Shown here: positions 48,457 to 61,741 of the stretch, piece after piece
Position numbering within the stretch: position 1 is the stretch's first letter
How the letters are laid out: each line of letters opens with the position of its first letter
Assembly: GCA_013399115.1 (NCBI GenBank)
Contig: VXAA01006451.1
Location: forward strand, 124,001 to 188,000
Reading direction: 5' to 3'
Source: Anseranas semipalmata
Lineage: Eukaryota > Chordata > Aves > Anseriformes > Anseranatidae
DNA length: 64,000 nt
Notes under the pieces: model-generated
Told to the model about the DNA's origin: nothing
The model's database searches: none
What the model saw: only the letters and a program-made list of their open reading frames with translations
Made by a program: the position numbers and the translations under genes

Positions 48457-51099
48457 CTAAATGATGACGGTGTGCTGCGCATTGAGGGAATGAAGTGGTA
48501 AGAGTAGAACAACAGACATGAAGGATCAATTTCCTGATTATTTTTAATTACACTTAAGAGAAAACCAAGTCAATGTAAGTGTAATCTGGAGTGATGATGC
48601 TTTACCGTTTTTTTAGTGACTTACAGTCTATCAGCCAGGCAGGTCTGTACTCGAGTCATGTTGTCTTTCCAGCTTAATTTCTTTTATTGACGTTAATATT
48701 ATTTATAAGGGCACTCACACATCCTTGGAAAATTATTTGGGTCAGCTGAAACATCTGTTTGGTTGAACTGCTTTGCAAATTACAAAAGTCATAACAGAAA
48801 TGATCTAAAGCAGAAGCTTTGCTCACAGTTATGTCTTAATAGATGTGGTGCCACAAATACTGTTTTATAATTCATTAGCAGGCAAGTAACAATGCATGGT
48901 AGACATGGTGTCTCCTGTTGGAGTTCAGCTGTGAAATGAAGTGTTTCCTTTCAGTTAATTTGTCAGCATCTGTGAAAATGTAAAGGATTAGGGCTCCGTC
49001 TCTAAATTCTGGTGCTCGCACCTTTAAAAAAACGAGATGTCAGGTTTTATGGTGCATGGAAACACCATCCTCTATAGGTTACTCTTTCAATACTCTTGGC
49101 TCTATTCAAGAACAAACACGGATTTTTCATCTCTTGACTGAATGCCTTGATTCAGCCTTTAAAATCAGAGGGCAGAAATATCTGCCAGTATGTGTCCCAG
49201 ACAACAGTATTATTTTAAGGGATTCTAAACCTCAAAAAGAATAGCCTCACAGCCAAACGTGAAGTAAAAAAATCATACCAGATAAATTAAGAAGAATTTA
49301 GCTATTCATGCAGCAGCGGACAACATGCCAGAAAAAGAGTAGCTACTTCTGACTGTATGCCAACATAAGGTACAGATTAAACAAGATAAACATTTATGTT
49401 TACATTTAAAATGCCTAAGGTTTTCAGACGTTGTGGTCATAAGTGTGCTGTTAGCATCAAGAGAGACAATTACATGGTGATTGATAGATAGTAGCCCAGT
49501 TATATACACAAAAACCACGGGATTCTAGGGAAAAGAATGGTTGTATTGCTGTTCATTAGTGGCAGAAAAACCTCAAAGTCCCACCCATATTTCACTCTTC
49601 CATGGTAAGACTGTGGGAGTGAAATTGGTTGCAGCAGAACCAGAGAGTGCTCTTTTCAGTAACCCAGTGCACATCTAATTTCAGTGAGAATAAAGCTGTC
49701 CATGTTTCCAGAAGGGTACAAAATGAGAAGTCAAGAAAAGATAATGTAGTAGCTCAGTTTCTCTTCCCCTTTAAATTCTGAAATTGCATATCCGTGGTGT
49801 GCTTAAAGAGAAAATAGATGTGTAGTATTTTGTATATTCATAAAAATAAACTAAAACTGAAGAAACCACTGTGTGTGAGAGCAGATTCTGATATCTGAAC
49901 ACACGTAAAATGTTTTGATATAGGTGGGACTAACAGTCTACTATTAAGGTGACTCTTTCCATTAACATTTTGTTTTCAGTTGCTTAACAACTTGGAAAAT
50001 TTTGACAAGAGGGGCCAAAATTATCAGCCTGGACTAAATTTGGGNGAGGAAGGGGTACAGAATGTTTCAACCAAAACTGTTTGATCTCTTTCCAAGGAAA
50101 ATGTTGTTTCAGTCAAGGAATCGAGAAGTTCCTTCTAGGTTCTGGAGTAAGTAATGACACAGATATGAGTTTTTTTCTCTGTGCAAGCACTGTCCCTGTT
50201 GGCTGAATAATAAATCCTGAAGCAATCATACTTCGTGCACACTTGGTAAGGGACTTTGTCAATTTTAGGAGCTCCGCTTCTAAAAATCTAAAGGTTCTGG
50301 CTCCCCCATCAAGTCTTGGGGGAGTTCTGCTCTGTATACACCATCCTCACCAACTACAAAGGAACAGTGGTGGATATCTTATCTGGAAAGGTGACTCCAA
50401 ACCATGGAGAAGCCAAACACAAAAGCAGAAACCCTGACACCTCTTATGAGCTTTTGAGGTATGGTCAGGGTGCATGAAGATCTGTGTTAAAGTTATGCAA
50501 AGCTGCACTGGTAGCATCTCTTGTTTTTGTGAAACAAAACAAACTGACTGTAACCTTTCGAGCACAGCAGTACTCTCATGGGAAATCAAATCTCTTGTGC
50601 AGGATGGTAGGTCACTGTCCAGGTGGTGACAGGGGTCCCTGCAGCAGATCTTCAGCTGGGTTGGATGAGACCCCTAAATGGCTGGATTCCTACACACTGC
50701 TGTCCCGTTGTCCTCTCTGATTGCTCCATCACATGTACAACCCATTGCTATTGATTGGATCCCCTGCTACTGATTATCTTAAACTAAACACAAAACATGT
50801 CCTACCTGTCTTACGTAGGTGCAAAATAGTGTCCTGTGCAGCCATTTCTGCATCTTTTCTACAGACTACGTGCAAGTATGTTATCTGCGTACATTCTGGT
50901 GAACTCTGCAGCAGGAACCCCCTGGGGGAGTCACTGGGATGGCCGGATCCTCCACCCAGCACAGCAGTCAACACCTTGAGGCATGCAAACAGTGCCTACC
51001 AGCTGCCCCATACGAAGCAAGGGCCACCTGAGGGAATCTCCAGAGCTGCCCCAAATTCTTATCTGGGGAGCTAAAATGCTTATTCTCAGTGCATTTTGC
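48457..51099. other. Unique DNA with no supported gene; contains an N
   Basis: No exon, RNA gene or recognised repeat. A single N lies at 50045. 50580-51099 is more GC-rich, and a + strand frame of 117 codons (50721-51074) ends just before the LTR-like element; it has no domain. Confidence 0.5.
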
Positions 51100-51620
51100 T
51101 GTCAGGGCCTGGAGGGCAATAATAGCCTTAAAGGCACTAACAGGCCTCAATGGCCTTAATTGCCCTGACCAGCTTCACCTGGGGCCTCTAGCCCCACCCA
51201 TGCCCATGGGCCCAGGTGCCCTATTTGAGCTCAGCCCTGGCCCTCTGCTCCCTCCCTGAGCTTTGATGTAGGGTTTGTGTTGTTGCTGGTGTCCTTGGCA
51301 ATGCCTTGTTCTCTTGGATGGGCCTATGCTGGGAGTAGCTTTTCTCCTGAATGGGCCCCTCAGATGCACCCTGTGGCCTTGTTGCCATCCTGTTTCTGGA
51401 TCCATCTCCTTTGCTCTTGGTTGGACTACCTGGACCTGGTACATTCCTTTGTGATGCCTGTGTCTGTCAGTGGACATTGTTACCAGCACCCAGCTCTGCC
51501 TGCTGTGTTCAACCCCTGCGGGACCACACTACTTGGAGAGGGCCCGGCCTGTGCTGGGGCTGCCCCTGGATCCTGGCTCCCCTTCCCTTGGTGAGCAGCT
51601 CACCAGTTCAGCTTCCTGCA
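51100..51620 (+). mobile_element. Solo LTR-like avian repeat
   Basis: About 520 bases of GC-rich DNA that I recall as a dispersed bird repeat with LTR character. It starts TGTCAGGGC and ends near TTCCTGCA (51613-51620), so the ends are TG...CA. It carries a CTATTTGAGCTCAGCCCTGG promoter-like segment near 51220, and a GATCCTGGCTCCCC...GTGAGCAGCTCACC block near 51569-51604. A hairpin lies at its left end. I see no flanking target-site duplication and no internal retroviral region, so it would be a solo LTR. The family name is not assigned; it may be another repeat class. Open frames here of 104-111 codons on both strands are repeat shadows. Confidence 0.5.
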
Positions 51621-54600
51621 AAGGTATGTCCAAACACAACTGCTAATCTTGAGCTACATGTTAGCTATGCAAAGCCCTACAGATGATTTGTGGTTTTAGT
51701 GCTTCAGTAGCTCTTTGATGACTTGAAATGGGTGATGAGTAATGGTGGGGCTTCATATGGTGCAAAGATAGATGTGTGTGGTAGAGTTTGTTAATTTGTA
51801 ATCTCTCTACTTCTGATGTAAAAAATGAGGACGTGGAGTAGACTAGATTTAGATAACCATCTTAAAGAAAAAAAAAAAAAGGGAGGTGGCAAGTTTCTGC
51901 TGTATTCTCATGCTGGCCCTAGGAAGCTGTGCAGGCTGCCAGTCTGGGTGAGGACTCACAGCTGGAGTAGTGCATGGCATGTTCAGTGCACCAGAGCAAT
52001 TTTCTTCATTCCTGAACCTTGGTTGTCAGTGCAGGGGAGAAAGCTATGAGCTGACTGCTGAGGAACACAGCTGGGGCAGAAACCGTGAGTTGTGCTAGTG
52101 AATGCAGTGGTGAACCAAAAAGAACTAAGTCTCCTATGGGAAGAGGCAGATACAAGATCAAAGCCAGGGAGCAGGATTTTCTGAATGTGAATGCTGCAAT
52201 GGGGAACTGCTGTGCAGGCAGGAAGAGTTGTGACCAGTCCGAGAAGGGCAATGGGGAAGACTGGGGTTTGCCTAATAAAGCATGGGAGGGCAAAACTGGG
52301 ACTGCAAAAGAAAGAAGCCTAAAGAGCAGATGGGAGCCAGAAGATCAAGTGTGCTTGTAGGGGAAGGGAGAAAAGGTGCAAGGGGTAACTCAGAACAAGA
52401 TGTGAAGTCAGGTAGGACTGGGGTTTCACTGCTTCTTGTAGGAGTCCATGCAAGCTCTCTGTTTTTTCCAGGTGGCTGTTACTGAAAAAGTACTGTCAAT
52501 CTCAGGTTGGACCTCCCCTATCAGTGCTTCTAAATTCTGTTCCTCAGTTCCCTGTCTAAAGCCTGTGGCTAAAATTACTTTTGCAGGATTTTTTTGAAGA
52601 CAAGTTAGTATCTGCTGAACACTTGTAAGAGCTTATCAGCAAATCATTCCCTCAATCCTCCAAATTCTGTGCAATAAAAAAAAATCCTGACTCCGTTAAT
52701 TCCATGGGGGGAAGGGGAGGAAGAAATTCTGGATGGCTGCTCACTTGTTAAACACCATCCATCTACTACAGCGAGTTTTGGGCATCCTGTGGAAGAAACA
52801 GTACCTGCTATGTCACAAGTAACTGAGCACAGAGGAACCAAATCAAACTTGTATATGCAATTGTTATTCTGCAGCTTTCCTTAACCTGGCTCCTTTGAAA
52901 TACCAAATTCAAAAGGATATAAGCCTGAATGAAGCTGCCAGACTCTGGATGCTTGGGATTTATACCTCGTCATAATTTCACCTTCAACCACTGCTTTTGA
53001 TATGAGTTTTCCCCATGCCTATGTAAGCCTCAAGTAAGCACGCTAATCTCAATCAATACCTGACCCAATCTTCTTGTACGCTGGCCCTGCTGCAGTTTAA
53101 TGGGAAATGAAGACTGCACCCAGCTCTTCCATGCTGCTTCCTAGTGGAAGTACCTGTGTCAGGTAGGTGCTCAGGCTTCTGCATGGGATTCTTGCCCCAT
53201 AGCAAAGGGGGAAGCTGCTTAAACTAACTGGGGAGTAAATGCTAATGGAGATGAGTGTTGTGCAATAGGCCTTTGCATCTTCTTGTAGTCCTGCGATTAT
53301 TTTCTGGAGTGATTTCTTGGCTGGAGATTGGCTGTTATCAACCTGATGCTAACATATCAGCTGCATGGAGGGATGGAGGCTCATGGCATGAAACAGTTAT
53401 GGTTGGGATCTTCTGGGGGAGATGTCAAGGGCTGTTTCTGGTTGTGCTATCAATCTTCAGGTTGTAAAGTGTTAGGATCTGTCTTTTTTCGGAATTATAG
53501 AAAGTAGATTGGGAGAAACATCAAAGTCTATCCCCTCATTTTTCCTATTTGAACTAGGAAGAACAGCTGGAAAATGAGCTATTTTGGCTATCAGGCAAGC
53601 CAGGAAGATGTGTGGCTTCTTGCTAACATCTTCAGCTATATCATTTTCATTTATCATTAGACACTGTAAGCAGCATAGTGAGATGTTTTTTCATCTGGGG
53701 AAGCACTGAGTTAGAGCAGTTTCACAGCTGAAACAATCCATATTGCACTTGCATGAGCAGAACATTTACAGCCAAAATGCCAGTTGCAGAAGTCTGGTCA
53801 CTGTCTAACATAATACAAGTAAACATTTGGTTGGAAATTTTAAGAACAGTGGCTTTTCTGGCTCCTACTCATTTCTCCTCATCCCTGTTATATTCAGTGT
53901 CCTTTATTTGCAGCAGCTGTGTACATGTGAACGGTGGATCAAGCATCTTAAAGTTATTTTCAACTGCATGCTGTTCAACTTCCATAAAAACATAGTGGGA
54001 ATGCATGGCAAACTGTCATTTGGATATGTTGCCTTTAATTTTCAGTTCTTTACTCTCCACATAGTAATTTACTGTTATGGTTTACAATTTAGCTTCAGTT
54101 TTACTAAGCATCTTGTTTATGTATGGTATTCATGAGTACTTTCTCGAAGTGATGAGTTGGTAACTGCCTATACAGTGTCATCTTAGCTATACCTGTTATG
54201 TGGCTTTGGGCTTCTGGAAATGGAGGTTCTTATCACAGGATTGTTCATGGTGAATAGAAACCCACAGCACCAAAGTCTTCAAAAGTTAAAGGAAGTAAGA
54301 AGCACACTGAGTATGTAACTAAAATTGTGTAAAAAAAAAAAAAATAATAATAATAATAATAAAAATCATCTTCTCCTGTGAGGACAAGTACTTGGTTGCT
54401 ATAGGGCAATACAGGGGCACCATGCTCTGGTATTGGAATTTTCTTTTGAAGGCCTTGCGCTTAGAAACTAAGTGTCAGTCCTTTCCGCTAAAATTCAGTG
54501 TGGTGATGGGGGAGATGCGCTTTAAAACAGTGTTTGAGGCAATGCAGTCCTCGCTAAGGATGTAAAGATATGAAGTTAGGCAGCTTACAACTGCAATAAG

Positions 54601-55289
54601 GTTACACCCACATTTCAGAAGACCACCTCACCATACACTTGCTGGGCAGGACTGGGTTGGGACAGCTGTTCTTGTTCAAGTGGTTCAGCAGTGTCACACT
54701 TGGCATGTGGGTTGGGGGTGAGAGTGTGCAAACACCTTTCCTGAGAGAAAGGAGAGACAGGTGAGTTTTGACCTCAAGATAAAGAGCACCTCAAACCTGT
54801 ACTATTTCTTCCTGGCAGTGGTCTGTATCCCAGGGCATGAGTCAAAATGTAGGTGGCTGTTGCTGTGGGGGTGGGGTGTCAACTTTTGATCACTTAGTTT
54901 TTTCCCTAGGAAGCAGCTTCTGCTCAAACTGTTGGATAAGTAGAAGGGCCTATCATCTCCTAATAACATACAATGTACTGGGTAGCTCAGGGTGCACAGG
55001 AGGATATTTGGGTGTAATCTGGGTGCTCTGCAGCACCTTCCTGTAGCCAGGGACAGAGCTATGGGCACCCTGGTGGCTTAGCTAGAAGCTATGAAGGACT
55101 GCCCTTATCCCAAGTAACTAGCTCCTGTGTTTTTTGATTTAAAATTTTTTGTCAGAATACTTTATTTGCTACTTAACTAAACCAACATTTCAGTGGCAAA
55201 CTTTTGACTTCACTTTATTAAAAGCACCTGGCTACTTGGGAGTATGAATTAAACCAAAATCTTGAAAGCAGAAATGTAATTTGACTCAC
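51621..55289. other. Unique DNA with no supported gene
   Basis: 52020-52400 is purine-rich on the + strand with long but featureless frames. An A14 run followed by (TAA)n lies at 54331-54365. A 61-codon minus-strand frame at 53472-53657 has a plausible look but no clear splice sites. Confidence 0.5.
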
Positions 55290-55582
55290 AGCTAGATGGA
55301 AAGCAATCTTAATGTCTAGGTCCATTTGTTCCAGCTGGTAGTGCACAATAGGGCACAAGCTTTCAAAATACTGTTCAGCTGAAGCTTTACAATACATATT
55401 CAAACTGGACAAACACCAGAAAATCAATATTAATTTTTCATGAAGTCTGTAATTTGGAAACTGCTCATCCAAGCTACTGTAGTTGAAAACTAGTTCCTTA
55501 AAATATGTTGTCCAAGGAAGTTTTATTGGAAGTAACAAGAATGTTTTCATAAGCATCTTGTGTGGTAATATTAATATTTTTC
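55290..55582 (-). CDS. Candidate coding exon, unidentified protein
   Basis: Not recognised. On the minus strand the acceptor-like TACTTTCAG (55583-55591) is followed by 97 open codons to GCT|GTGAGT at 55290, a donor with a full GTGAGT. The frame continues open a little further. The peptide includes FKELVFNYSSLDEQFPNYR and CKASAEQYFESLCPIVHY, a leucine-rich, aromatic, mixed composition that suggests a helical-repeat or globular protein. There is no motif specific enough to name. The true 5' edge could be one of several AGs. It may belong to the same minus-strand transcription unit as the candidates at 48.2 and 36.5 kb; exon phases do not prove it, as intervening exons would be needed. Chance remains possible. 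Confidence 0.25.
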
Positions 55583-58500
55583 CTGAAAGTACTGTTTTCT
55601 GATTAGCATTTTTAAGGAGTTTTCTGACGGACTATCTTTTTGTTCTGTCTGAAACTGATTGTGCCAATTTTCCGAATTTTCTTTTGGAAAAGAAAACCTG
55701 AACTATATTGATGCAGTTGAGGGGAAAATTCTGATTCATTAACTGTTGAATGGTTTCAAAATGTTGAAACATTTAAACTTTCAGAACTTTTGTTTCTTTT
55801 GCTCTGGAATCTGAATGCTTTTGGGTTTCCCTCAAACCTGAAAAGGCAATTCCTGCAGGTCTGCTTCCAGTGTACTAAAAGGTTCATGTAAAAGTAAGGG
55901 TAAACTTTTGGCTCTGAAATAAGAGGATGTTTCCCACTGGATCAGGCTAGGATTTTGCTTCTAATCCTATTTCAAGCAAAATAGGATATTTGAGGACTGT
56001 TCTTTCGGTAATATATTGGAACGTTGAGTTGTCTGGTTGTGTTGGTAGGCCTGACTATCATAGTTAACAGCCTGATTTCCTCAAAACTGGAGTGTGTTCA
56101 GTGACTACACTTGACAAAGTCAATATCAGCAATAATGTTTTGACATTTGTCTGTCTTTCTGGATCACTTCCTTGACCTTGTTCACAACATGGCTGCTCAA
56201 ACTGTGGCAGGTGCTCTGTTGTGCCAAGGGGTACAAATGAGATGCATGGAGTGGGAACAACTTCAGAAAGCATTGCCACCAAAAGCTTTTTCCTGAATAA
56301 AAAAAAAACAGCTTTTAGTTTCACATGAATCTAGAGAACCATCTGGGATTTGGATCTCCATCTCATGTGGAATAATTACTAGCTATCATCAACAATTGGA
56401 TTTTTTGTCAGTTTTAAGATATGAGACATAAGACTTGAGTTGAAGTGATTTATAAATATCGTTTAATTCCTGTGTAACTTTGAGGATGTCTGCAGTATCC
56501 AATTTACATGGATCTCATGTATCTGAATAATAATGCTTCATAATTGCATCATTATATTCACGGAATTTACTTTAAGGGGACAAAAGGGAATTTCTGCCTA
56601 ATCTTGTTTCTCCTGACTCTTGGTCTATTAATAACAGCAGGTTTACCCTTTCAAGACTTCAGTTTTGAGTGGGGGTGGCTTACCTTGGGCTGGCTCTAGC
56701 AGTTCCTGTCCCCAGCTGTTCTTGTCCTTTAAAAAAAAAAAAAAAAATCCCTGCCCCTTCTGCAGGCACAGCTGCTGAACTGCCGTAGTGTACAGCTGGT
56801 ACTCAGGTAAATTGGCAGTGATTTCATTTTCTTGTAGCATGGTAACTTCTGACAGCTTGGCATCTGTTTTGTGAGAAGATGAGGCAGCTCTGGAGCACTG
56901 AGAACTTCTGAGAGTCAAACAGGAAGGACAATGGTAAAGTAATCTCCATCTAAAAGAGAGCCCTCTGATACAAAGATCATGGCCACTTCTAATTTTCTAA
57001 ACTAAATCCTATATTGGAAGATGTAGGTTGTCATTCTTGTGTTCACTGATGGATTGTAATGAGATGTCTGAATTTGTGCAGCTCTGTCAGGGTAATGTGG
57101 TCTGAGGGGAACAGGGGTGGGTGTTCGTGATCACTAGGGGAAAGCTTCACAGGGAGGTGTCTGTATCCAGCTCAGCCACACTGGTGACACAAAGGACATC
57201 ACAGGTGGGCTCAAGTGATGTGAGGAGCGGCGGCTGGGGATTTTACTACTGGCAGCTGTCAGTCTTCTGAAAGTAACAGCCAGCCCCAAAGCAGAAATAA
57301 AAGAAGATAGCACCACATTTCAATGACCTCATTTGAAGCACATTTTGGAACATTTAAATACTGCAGCTATGCCCAGGCCAAAACTGGGGTGTGTGTGCTC
57401 TGTTTTCCTGTTTGTTGGGCTGGTATGAAAGATCTCAGACACTGTGCTGCAATGTTCCCACAAGTATCATCCTACTTGCATGCATCTCTGGAAAGGCCCC
57501 TCATGCTGGTAACAGGGTTATCTTCACTTTGGCAATTCTCATTGAAACTTTTCACTTATGTTTACCAAGCTAGTGTAAAGTCACACTCTGCCCAATTCAA
57601 TATGCAGTAATGGGCTCTTTCTTTCAAGTTCAGTTGAGTTCTGGGGTGGCCTTTTTCGCTGCAGCAAAGAAATGAGTAATTTGCTGTTCTCTGGATTCCT
57701 TTTCTGAGGAGAGCATCTTTTACTGTTGATTGCTATTCATTTTGGACTATTCTAGGATACACTTTCATTTTCATCTCAGTTGTCTGCTGTTCCTTGCATG
57801 TCCTGCTAAGTTGTTTAGTTTCCTGCTGCTTCTGATGTTTTGGGATTTTTTACAATAGCATATATCAAATAAGTGGCTTTCAGCTTAATTCAAATAAGCT
57901 TACTGCAGTGATATGGACCTTTCTTTGCCCCCCTCACTACTATATGTAGACTGCATGCTAAATCTACTGTTGCTAAATCCCTGGGCTTTTTGTGGCCAAA
58001 AGTAGTGTACATGGCCTTAATTTGCTTGTACTAGTAGTTTTTATATCTACTTACATTTAGTCCTAATTCTGTTTATATTTGTGTATCAAGCTCAATGAAA
58101 TGCCTTGCAGAAGTACATTAGGTGATAATGGCTGCCATCTGTCGTAGAGTTTTTTCTTTCTGCAAACTCTGCTGTTTCTAAAAATTGTCTATGTTCAGAA
58201 TTTAACCATTTACATATCTTTATTTTGACTAATTCAAACCCAATCCTAGAAACTAACTCTGCCTCCAGATACAAACTGTAAATGTGTTGCCCTTCCAATT
58301 TGTAATACTACGTGTTTTAGTATTCATATCCATGGAAATAAGCAAGTGGTACATGCTGAAGAATCAAATGCGTTTTTTCCTGAACCTTGACTGCCTGTTC
58401 ACACTTGCTTTAAGAGTACATCTGAAGACTGTTTGCAGCATTTTAAAACCTGTGAACTATTTTAAAGCAGCTGCCATATTTGTCTAGTTAAGCAACTTCT

Positions 58501-61500
58501 AAAGTAGCACTCCTTCTCTCCATATGTCTTTGCTATGATGCCTGAATATTGTGTTCAGTTTTCATGTATTTCCTGGGAATCCTCTAAAGCAAAAATGGAA
58601 ACAACCTCTTGAAGGAATAATGTCCTTGGTTGTATTTAGTCTGCTAGTACAGACTATGGACACACTTGCACACTCATCTTAATTTTAGGCATGTGTTTGT
58701 CCTGCATTCAGAAGTACCTGTGAAAGCAAGACCTACTTCCTTGCAGATGTGCTTGCAAAAATAGGCAAGCAATGCTGTCTGTGTATTTCCATGCATAAAG
58801 ATTGCTGCTGTCTTCTATAGTCTAATGTCGTAGATGGTTCTTATACCTTGTGTACATCTTATGGTAAGATGACGGGATGGACATCAGTTGTATATACATT
58901 ACTTCTGATGTCTGCCTTTGGTGAACAACCTCTGTATACAAACTGATTATTTTTGTCTCACACTTGTGTCAACACAATGGAAGCTGGAAGCCTCATGCCT
59001 TTTGTTTTTGGCAACCCTAGTCCAAAGGTTCCCTGCTATGTATGGATAATGTGCTATCATACGGCAATTATCTCCCGATTGCCACCTTTCTCCCCACAAG
59101 AAACCCTGTGAGAACAAAGAACACCTACCCTACCACAGCACTAAATGGTCTAGTTAAAGGTCTGCTTTATACTTATCATTTTAACCATTCCCTTAGCAAG
59201 GAAAGATGTTTGAAAGCTGGGAAGACCCAGCCACCTCACTGTTGTGCAGGAAAAGAATTCCTTGAATTTTTACAATTCAAGGCCATCTCCAGACAATTAC
59301 TCAATCTCTGAACGTTAAGTGAAAGTAAGATTGACTAACTGTAATTATTGTCAGCAGTGGAAAGTAGAGGGTCTGTACTGCTTTACACCCTGTGGATGTT
59401 GGTATTGAAAAAAACAAAACACCCTTCGTCAATCCCTATAATAAAAGGAAGCAGAAAACATGTCTGACTCAACTAAATTTTTAATAAAATGTTAATATTT
59501 TATACTTGGTTTGATAGTAAATGCATAACATCTATTGCCACAGGGGGTCTGACAGAAAAGAAATATTGGCTAAATATGTTATGTATAACCAGACAAAGAA
59601 AATGCTTTGTGAAGCAGAAAGATAAGGGGGCTGGTGAGATAGCACAAGACTTTTACTGTTTGTAGCTCTTAATTTCACAAATCATTTGTGAGGAACTTCA
59701 GTTTAGAAACTTGAGCTTTGATTTATTGTTTGAATTTCTCTAGATATCTTCCCCTCCCAAGGTGTCCTCATGCCAGAAACCTGGACATGCAGTAGCAGAA
59801 GTGCAAATTAAGTGTAGGTTTAAGCTTTTGGCATTGGTGTCCTGCTGAAAGTTGGGAGGATTTTACATTGACATTTTTGTATATAGGATAAGGCAGAGCT
59901 GGCCTAAGCTAATAGCTACAAAATTATGCCTGAGAGGCATTTCAGCTCCTTTAGCTATTGAAATAAGCATCTCCTGACATATCAAGAGACAATATTGTGT
60001 ACCTCTGCTTGGGGTTAGAAACTTCCCAGGAGTCTTGAAACCTTCTAGGTGGGTAATGTCCATGATGAATGTTGCCAACCTGATAGATCTTTAAAGGAAT
60101 GAATATAGCTCTCTTCCTCCTAATAGGAGATGAAACAGTGATGTTTTTAAGATATATGAAATAAAATACTTAGTAATGATCAGAGCTATGGCTGGGTATA
60201 GCAACTGTAGTGTTGGTAGTTTGTCATTCTGCAAGCTTAATTGGCATTTTCCTTAAACCTATTTTGATCTGAAGAGTGTTTAAAGCCTAAATCTTCTTCT
60301 TTGTGAGAAGTTATCTTTATGGTGATTAAATTATGATGTTCCAAGATATATATGCCATCTACTGTACAGCAAGTGAAGCCCATGAAAGTTCAGTAAGCCT
60401 GAAGAATTTCCTTTTTGAAGGAGGATATAGGACTTTATAATGATTCATGGCCTTCTAGACCAGGATAGGCATCAGACTTGGCAGGATCTTGGCTTTGTTT
60501 AAAGAGGAGAAACAACATGAATTCAGTGATGTAAAGGGAAGTGTGATGTAGATCTTCCACTGACTTACAAAAGCCCTTCAGAAAATACCTGAGAATGTGT
60601 AAGAATTGTTGCTGATATTTTGGAGTCAAAAAGTATAGTGGATATTCTTGCCAAACTTCTGTTTATTTTTAAAATGTACTTTGCTTTTATTGGGAGATCA
60701 TCTTTAATGTTGCTCTGTGTACTGAAAATTAGTGGATTCCAATTCTGATAGTAAGCAATTGACTGTGTGTTCAAGAACAGCTTCCACAATAGGTATAACA
60801 GCTCAAGGAAAAGCCTGATCCACATTCAGGTGTGTTCTGCACTGCTGCTGCCATTCTTCTTCCCTTGAGGTGTTGGCAGCTCTTACTCTGGCGTAAAACT
60901 AGAAAGGGGTGTCTGAGGCAGAGAAGGGTCCAGTGCTTTGCTTTCAAACTATCCCTTGAGGAATAAATTGGAAGTCTTCAAGTTCTGTAGCACCTGAGAA
61001 GCTGTTGTATGAGCCCCAGAATAACTAAAGGGCAAAACTTAGAAAGTCATGTCTAGTGATACAAACAGGAATAATAGATCCCTGTTCAAAATATTGTGGC
61101 AAAACGTGCTTGCTTTATTGAAAGAACAGCTGGAAAGGGGAAAAGTTGAATATGACAAAAGGATGATGTACTTGCTGAATGAGTTTATGCCCAGATTGGA
61201 TACATGCTTAAAAAAAGAACATTACACAGAGGCAAGGCAAATATCAATGGATAAGAGTGAACACAGCAAACCTTAGCATTTGATAGTTCTCCATCTGCAG
61301 AGTAGGTATAACCCTGTATTGAGGGAATAGCTGCTCAGTCCTCAGAGTTGGCTAAGTCATGTTTCTTTGCCAGTTCTAATTTTTGAACTACACTTGGATA
61401 GTGATATATTTCTTTTGGGGATGTTTCATAAGACCTTTGTCAGCTCTGCCCTGCAGGAAACCTATTTGAGGGTTTGTGATGCATTCTGAGCTATTGGAAG

Positions 61501-61741
61501 AGTATCCTTGTTTACTCCTTGCTATTTAAAATATCAGAGCTCAACAGTAAGTTTCAGCTGTCCCACAAGTTACTTCAAACCACAGAGTGAACATTGATAT
61601 CAATTGGTTCATTCCTAAAGCCTGCCATCACCTCTAAATACTGGTGGTGTCACCACACTTTTCTTGTTGATCTCTACTCCCTCCAAAAACCAGGAAGCAC
61701 AGGCAGAATCCTGCAGCAGGCGTGTTAAAACCTTTTTCAGC
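55583..61741. other. Mostly unique AT-rich DNA; weak exon-like frames
   Basis: A17 run at 56731-56747. A minus-strand frame at 56643-56918 follows an excellent polypyrimidine acceptor (TTCCTGTTTGACTCTCAG) but runs through that A-tract. A minus-strand segment 60589-60721 is open for 44 codons between TAATTTTCAG and CAG|GTATTT. A + strand frame at 61049-61276 (75 codons with ATG) is lysine/glutamate-rich. None is strong enough to call. Confidence 0.45.

Noticed and set aside
51100..51620. A complete endogenous retrovirus at 51 kb
   Set aside because: Only an LTR-sized segment is seen, with no second LTR and no gag, pol or env-like frames nearby.
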